A stretch of 17,414 nucleotides of DNA, from NCBI GenBank assembly GCA_025351675.1, contig JANXVK010000011.1, positions 1-17,414 of the forward strand, written 5' to 3'. The translations under genes and the position numbers were made by a program. Source of the DNA: Rhizobacter sp. GTDB lineage: Bacteria > Pseudomonadota > Gammaproteobacteria > Burkholderiales > Burkholderiaceae_C. Below are positions 15,111 through 17,414 of this stretch, piece after piece; position 1 is the first letter of the stretch, and the number at the start of each line of letters is the position of its first letter. The notes under the pieces are model-generated. The model searched no databases and was not told the origin of the DNA. It worked only from the letters and a program-made list of their open reading frames with translations.

Positions 15111-15884
15111 TGATGGCACTCGACAAACCCGCCACGCTGCCGATCAGCACCATCCGCGACGCCGAAGTCGCGCGCTTCGACCGTCTGGCGGCAACCTGGT
15201 GGAACAGTGAAGGGCCAATGCGCCCGCTGCACGTCATCAACGCGCTGCGTCTCGGCTACGTGCTCGAGCAGATCGGTCGCTGCTTCAAGCGCCCGGTCGG
15301 CGACCTGCGCGAGCTGCGCATCGCCGATATCGGGTGCGGTGCAGGCCTGATGTGTGAGCCCTTGGCCGCTCGCGATGCGCGAGTCGTACGTGGATGCCGC
15401 TGCGAAAAATATCGCGGTCGCGCAGCGGCACGCGGGCATCGGCCGACTGAGCATCGACTACCGAATTGGTGATGTACAGGCTGCACTGCACGATGACGAC
15501 TGCTTCGACGTGCTTCTTCTGCTCGAAGTGGTCGAGCACGTCGACAACATGCACAGCTTCGTGCGCGAGGCGGCGCGTCATCTCAAGCCCGGCGGTCTGA
15601 TGCTGGTTTCGACGATCAACCGTACGGCGCGCAGCTTCGTGACCGCCATCGTTGGCGCCGAGTACGTTTTTCGTGTGCTGCCTCGAGGTACTCACCAGTG
15701 GGCGCAGTTCGTTCGGCCCAACGAGCTGGAGAACGCCGCTGAAGCCGGTGGACTGAAACTGCATGACCGCCGCGGCATGCAATATCTGCCGGTTCTCCAT
15801 CGTGCCTGGTGGACGCGCGACCTGTCGGTCAACTACATCGCGAGCTTCACCCGCGGAGTCGCCGAGGACGAGCCGAAGATCTAG
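15110..15884 (+). pseudogene. ubiG: UbiG-type ubiquinone O-methyltransferase, frameshifted
   Basis: UbiG methylates two hydroxyls of the ubiquinone ring using S-adenosylmethionine. The first frame, from ATG 15110 (or 15113), gives family sequence FDRLAATWWNSEGPMRPLH and the SAM-binding motif IADIGCGAGLMCEPL. It then leaves the family at about 15383-15392 and stops at 15472. The next frame takes over exactly there: VDAAAKNIAVAQRHAG, LLEVVEHV, HLKPGGLMLVSTINR, AIVGAEYVFRVLPRGTHQW, SVNYIASF, to TAG at 15884. Family spacing (usually ARVTGID) suggests two bases were lost within or just before the strand carrying the SAM-ribose acidic residue. It overlaps coq7 by one base. As written, no full enzyme is made. 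A sequencing error is a real alternative because both halves are otherwise well conserved. Confidence 0.88.
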
Positions 15885-15893
15885 ACGCGTCCG

Positions 15894-16286
15894 TCAGACC
15901 AATCTGACGAGTACGAAGCCTGCCGCCGCCACATGGGCCAGCGTGATCGCCACCGAGAGCCCGTGGAGCCACTTGAACTGACGTCGCTGGCCACTGTCGG
16001 TCGCACGGTTGATGGCAGGCATCAGGGCCTGCTTGGTCGGTACCGTGGTGACGGCCACCAGTGCCATGAGCGCAGCCGACAACCGGTCGTGCGGCCACAG
16101 GAATGCCGAAGCCAGCATCGCTGTGGCGATCACGAACAGATAGAAAAGCGGGAATGCTCGGCGCAATGCCAAGCCTGCCGTGTCGGCTGGGAGGGCCGTG
16201 AACAAGAACGCTGCAAAGCCGAACGAGTAAAGCGTCATGCCGCCGAAAAGCAGCGCCGTGAACAAGACCGCCACAGACAGGGTCAT
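15894..16286 (-). CDS. DUF4149 family four-helix membrane protein
   Basis: This 130-aa protein is almost entirely hydrophobic, with four predicted membrane helices at about 4-30, 44-63, 68-84 and 108-128. The last is preceded by the motif FKWLHGLSVAI, typical of the DUF4149/TMEM205-like group as I remember it. The function of the family is unknown. ATG at 16286 is preferred over the upstream GTG at 16298 because GAGG lies six bases before it. It is convergent with ubiG (nine bases between stops) and divergent from the rhodopsin gene, sharing a 175-bp AT-rich control region with it. That layout suggests co-regulation with the rhodopsin. Confidence 0.8.
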   Translation of the reverse strand: MTLSVAVLFTALLFGGMTLYSFGFAAFLFTALPADTAGLALRRAFPLFYLFVIATAMLASAFLWPHDRLSAALMALVAVTTVPTKQALMPAINRATDSGQRRQFKWLHGLSVAITLAHVAAAGFVLVRLV

Positions 16287-16324
16287 CGGAAACCTCACGT
16301 TTTCGAGTGCTGATTCTTCAGGAG

Positions 16325-16342
16325 CTGTCGGTGTGCCGACAG
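16325..16342. repeat. Perfect 7-bp inverted repeat with tetraloop
   Basis: CTGTCGG (16325-16331) and CCGACAG (16336-16342) flank TGTG. The repeat lies 38 bp before the DUF4149 start, in its probable leader or promoter. It could be a dimeric regulator site (TGTC-N8-GACA) or an mRNA hairpin. Confidence 0.45.
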
Positions 16343-16388
16343 GGACGAAGCAGACGGCGTGCGCATCATCTGTTACGTCAATAGGGAA

Positions 16389-16422
16389 TTGTATAGGTTA
16401 CGACTTAACAAAACCTATACAA
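16389..16422. promoter_or_regulatory. 11-bp perfect inverted repeat, candidate operator between divergent genes
   Basis: TTGTATAGGTT (16389-16399) and AACCTATACAA (16412-16422) are exact reverse complements separated by 12 bases. The repeat lies in an AT-rich patch that stands out in this GC-rich window, between the DUF4149 gene and the rhodopsin gene. A symmetric site of this size suits a dimeric regulator. MerR-family light regulators (LitR/CarH) often control such clusters, but identity with their operators is not established. Confidence 0.6.
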
Positions 16423-16432
16423 CGACTATTCT
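16405..16432 (+). promoter_or_regulatory. Possible rhodopsin promoter
   Basis: TTAACA (16405-16410) and TATTCT (16427-16432), 16 bp apart, resemble -35 and -10 hexamers about 30 bp before the rhodopsin start codon. The right arm of the 11-bp inverted repeat falls in the spacer, so a bound regulator would touch the polymerase site directly. No experiment or profile supports this. Confidence 0.35.
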
Positions 16433-16461
16433 TCGACGTCATCTACTCCGAGCTTGCTGCC

Positions 16462-17214
16462 ATGGAAACGATCTCCCTCGGGCAATTCAGCCTTGTCTTC
16501 AACGCGTTCTCCTTCACGATTGCCGTGATGGGCGCAGCCTCCGTCTTTTTCTTTTTGTCGCGTTCGCAAGTAGCGCCGCCTTATCGAACCGCGCTCACCA
16601 TCACCGGCCTCGTGACGCTGATCGCGTTCTATCACTACCTGAGAATTTTCAACAGTTGGGAAGGCGCGTACGCGTTGGTCGACGGTGCGATGAAACCTAC
16701 CGGGGCTCGCTTCAACGATGCCTATCGATACGTCGACTGGCTGCTGACCGTGCCGCTGCTGCTGATCGAACTCATTCTCGTGATGCGCTTGTCACGCGCT
16801 GAAACCGTCGCCAAAGCAACCAAGCTCGGCCTGCTCGCAGCCTTGATGGTGATACTCGGCTACCCCGGCGAGATTTCGTCCGATTCCGGTACGCGCTGGC
16901 TGTGGTGGGGGCTCGCGATGATCCCTTTCGTCATCATCGTTTACGACCTCTTCGTTGGCTTGAGGAATTCGATTGCCTCGCAACCTGAAGGTGCCAGGGG
17001 GCTTATCAGCGCGGCTCGCTGGCTGACCGTGGTGTCCTGGCTGTTCTACCCGGTGGTGTTCGTGTTCCCGATGATCGGGTTGTCAGGCGGTACAGCGACC
17101 ACGGCGGTGCAGATCGGCTACACAGTGGCGGACGTCGTGGCGAAGGCCGTGTTCGGCGTCCTGATCTTCATGATCGCTGTGCGCAAGTCCGAGGTTGAAA
17201 CGGCCTCTCGTTGA
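16462..17214 (+). CDS. Xanthorhodopsin-clade light-driven proton pump
   Basis: This seven-helix retinal protein should pump protons outward across the inner membrane on illumination. It is 250 aa. Key residues: helix C RYVDWLLTVPLLLIEL with acceptor Asp92, Thr96 and donor Glu103 (the DTE pattern of proton pumps), His58 in AFYHYLR pairing with Asp92, and retinal-binding Lys228 in DVVAKAVFG. Leu100 at the colour-tuning site predicts green absorption. LGQFSLVFNAFSFT, FNDAYRYVDWLL and LGYPGE place it beside Salinibacter xanthorhodopsin. However, GTRWLWWG in helix E has Trp149 where xanthorhodopsin has Gly156, closing the carotenoid fenestration. ATG at 16462 gives the normal N-terminus; the frame is open upstream, but that DNA is the control region. 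The ribosome site is poor. A crtI-like gene follows after 68 bp. Confidence 0.96.
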   Translation: METISLGQFSLVFNAFSFTIAVMGAASVFFFLSRSQVAPPYRTALTITGLVTLIAFYHYLRIFNSWEGAYALVDGAMKPTGARFNDAYRYVDWLLTVPLLLIELILVMRLSRAETVAKATKLGLLAALMVILGYPGEISSDSGTRWLWWGLAMIPFVIIVYDLFVGLRNSIASQPEGARGLISAARWLTVVSWLFYPVVFVFPMIGLSGGTATTAVQIGYTVADVVAKAVFGVLIFMIAVRKSEVETASR

Positions 17215-17221
17215 AGGTTTC

Positions 17222-17248
17222 GGTGACGGTGGCGGAAGCGCCGTCACC
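17222..17248 (+). terminator. Hairpin between rhodopsin and crtI-like genes
   Basis: GGTGACGG (17222-17229) and CCGTCACC (17241-17248) form an 8-bp perfect stem around an 11-base loop, directly after the rhodopsin stop. No T-run follows. It may protect the 3' end of a rhodopsin-only transcript or reduce read-through into the carotenoid gene, giving more rhodopsin than desaturase. Confidence 0.45.
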
Positions 17249-17282
17249 CTTGCCTGCGATCGCCCCTCTACGGAAAGTCACC

Positions 17283-17414
17283 ATGAGTGCTGAGTACGCA
17301 CGAGCCCGCATCCCGGGTTCCGAGTCACGTACCCGCCAAGCGACATCGACAACCCGGTGGGCGGCGGCCGCGCCGCACGCTGTTGTGGTCGGCGCCGGCT
17401 TTGGCGGGATGGCG
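17283..17414 (+). CDS. crtI: CrtI-like carotenoid desaturase, N-terminus only
   Basis: Only 44 codons are present before the window ends. The start ATG at 17283 has GGAAAG about seven bases upstream. After a hydrophilic 32-residue leader (MSAEYARARIPGSESRTRQA and on), the Rossmann dinucleotide-binding motif AVVVGAGFGGMA appears. It is typical of phytoene desaturases and other FAD-dependent amine-oxidase-like enzymes. The call as CrtI rests on that motif plus position downstream of a rhodopsin, where crt genes commonly supply carotenoid for retinal. Other flavoprotein desaturases or ketolases of the same fold remain possible. The leader is longer than in most CrtI proteins, which begin within a few residues of the motif. 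Confidence 0.7.
   Translation, partial: MSAEYARARIPGSESRTRQATSTTRWAAAAPHAVVVGAGFGGMA

Noticed and set aside
14232..15119. 295-codon minus-strand frame over coq7 and the stretch before it
   Set aside because: Coq7 on the plus strand has the complete di-iron ligand set; the minus product is a shadow. The part beyond coq7 (14228-14482) has no recognisable family.
16325..16342. PpsR/CrtJ photosynthesis-repressor site (TGT-N12-ACA)
   Set aside because: The palindrome has TGT-N10-ACA spacing, two bases short of that consensus, and no photosynthesis genes are present.

Overview
The window looks like part of a high-GC betaproteobacterial chromosome, most likely Burkholderiales. The evidence is a yajC-secD-secF cluster followed by a DUF1631 gene, a PEP-CTERM sorting-tail protein, Coq7-type ubiquinone hydroxylation rather than UbiF, and overall base composition. 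The genus cannot be fixed from the sequence alone. No tRNA, rRNA or CRISPR array was seen.

Layout. (1) 1-5475, minus strand: a protein-export operon yajC-secD-secF, then a DUF1631 gene that runs off the left edge. (2) 5584-6729, minus: a membrane-anchored metallophosphoesterase. (3) 7189-7860, plus: a secreted PEP-CTERM protein, convergent with (4) 7867-10695, minus: a large regulator-like protein with a cyclase-homology domain, a STAND-type ATPase and helical repeats. A perfect 10-bp hairpin sits where the two genes meet. (5) 10937-12372: an IS30-family element with 19-bp inverted ends. Its transposase is frameshifted and has lost two of three catalytic acidic residues. It abuts the 3' remnant of an IS3-family transposase. 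(6) 12886-13711, minus: an RpoE-like ECF sigma factor and a very small RseA-like anti-sigma factor. (7) 13712-14510: about 800 bp with no recognised gene. (8) 14511-17414: a ubiquinone and phototrophy block. It holds coq7, a frameshifted ubiG, a DUF4149 membrane protein on the minus strand, a xanthorhodopsin-clade proton-pumping rhodopsin, and the start of a crtI-like carotenoid desaturase.

How the parts fit. The right end reads as a light-energy module. The rhodopsin has every residue needed for an outward proton pump tuned to green light. The adjacent desaturase starts the carotenoid pathway that yields retinal. The Coq7/UbiG pair would serve the ubiquinone pool of the respiratory chain that the rhodopsin would supplement. 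The rhodopsin has Trp149 where xanthorhodopsin has Gly156, so it probably cannot bind a carotenoid antenna despite its clade. An AT-rich 175-bp gap between the divergent DUF4149 and rhodopsin genes holds a perfect 11-bp inverted repeat and promoter-like hexamers, the best candidate control site in the window.

Limits: family assignments come from reading motifs and remembered family sequences, with no search run. Both frameshifts (ubiG and IS30) could be sequencing or assembly errors.
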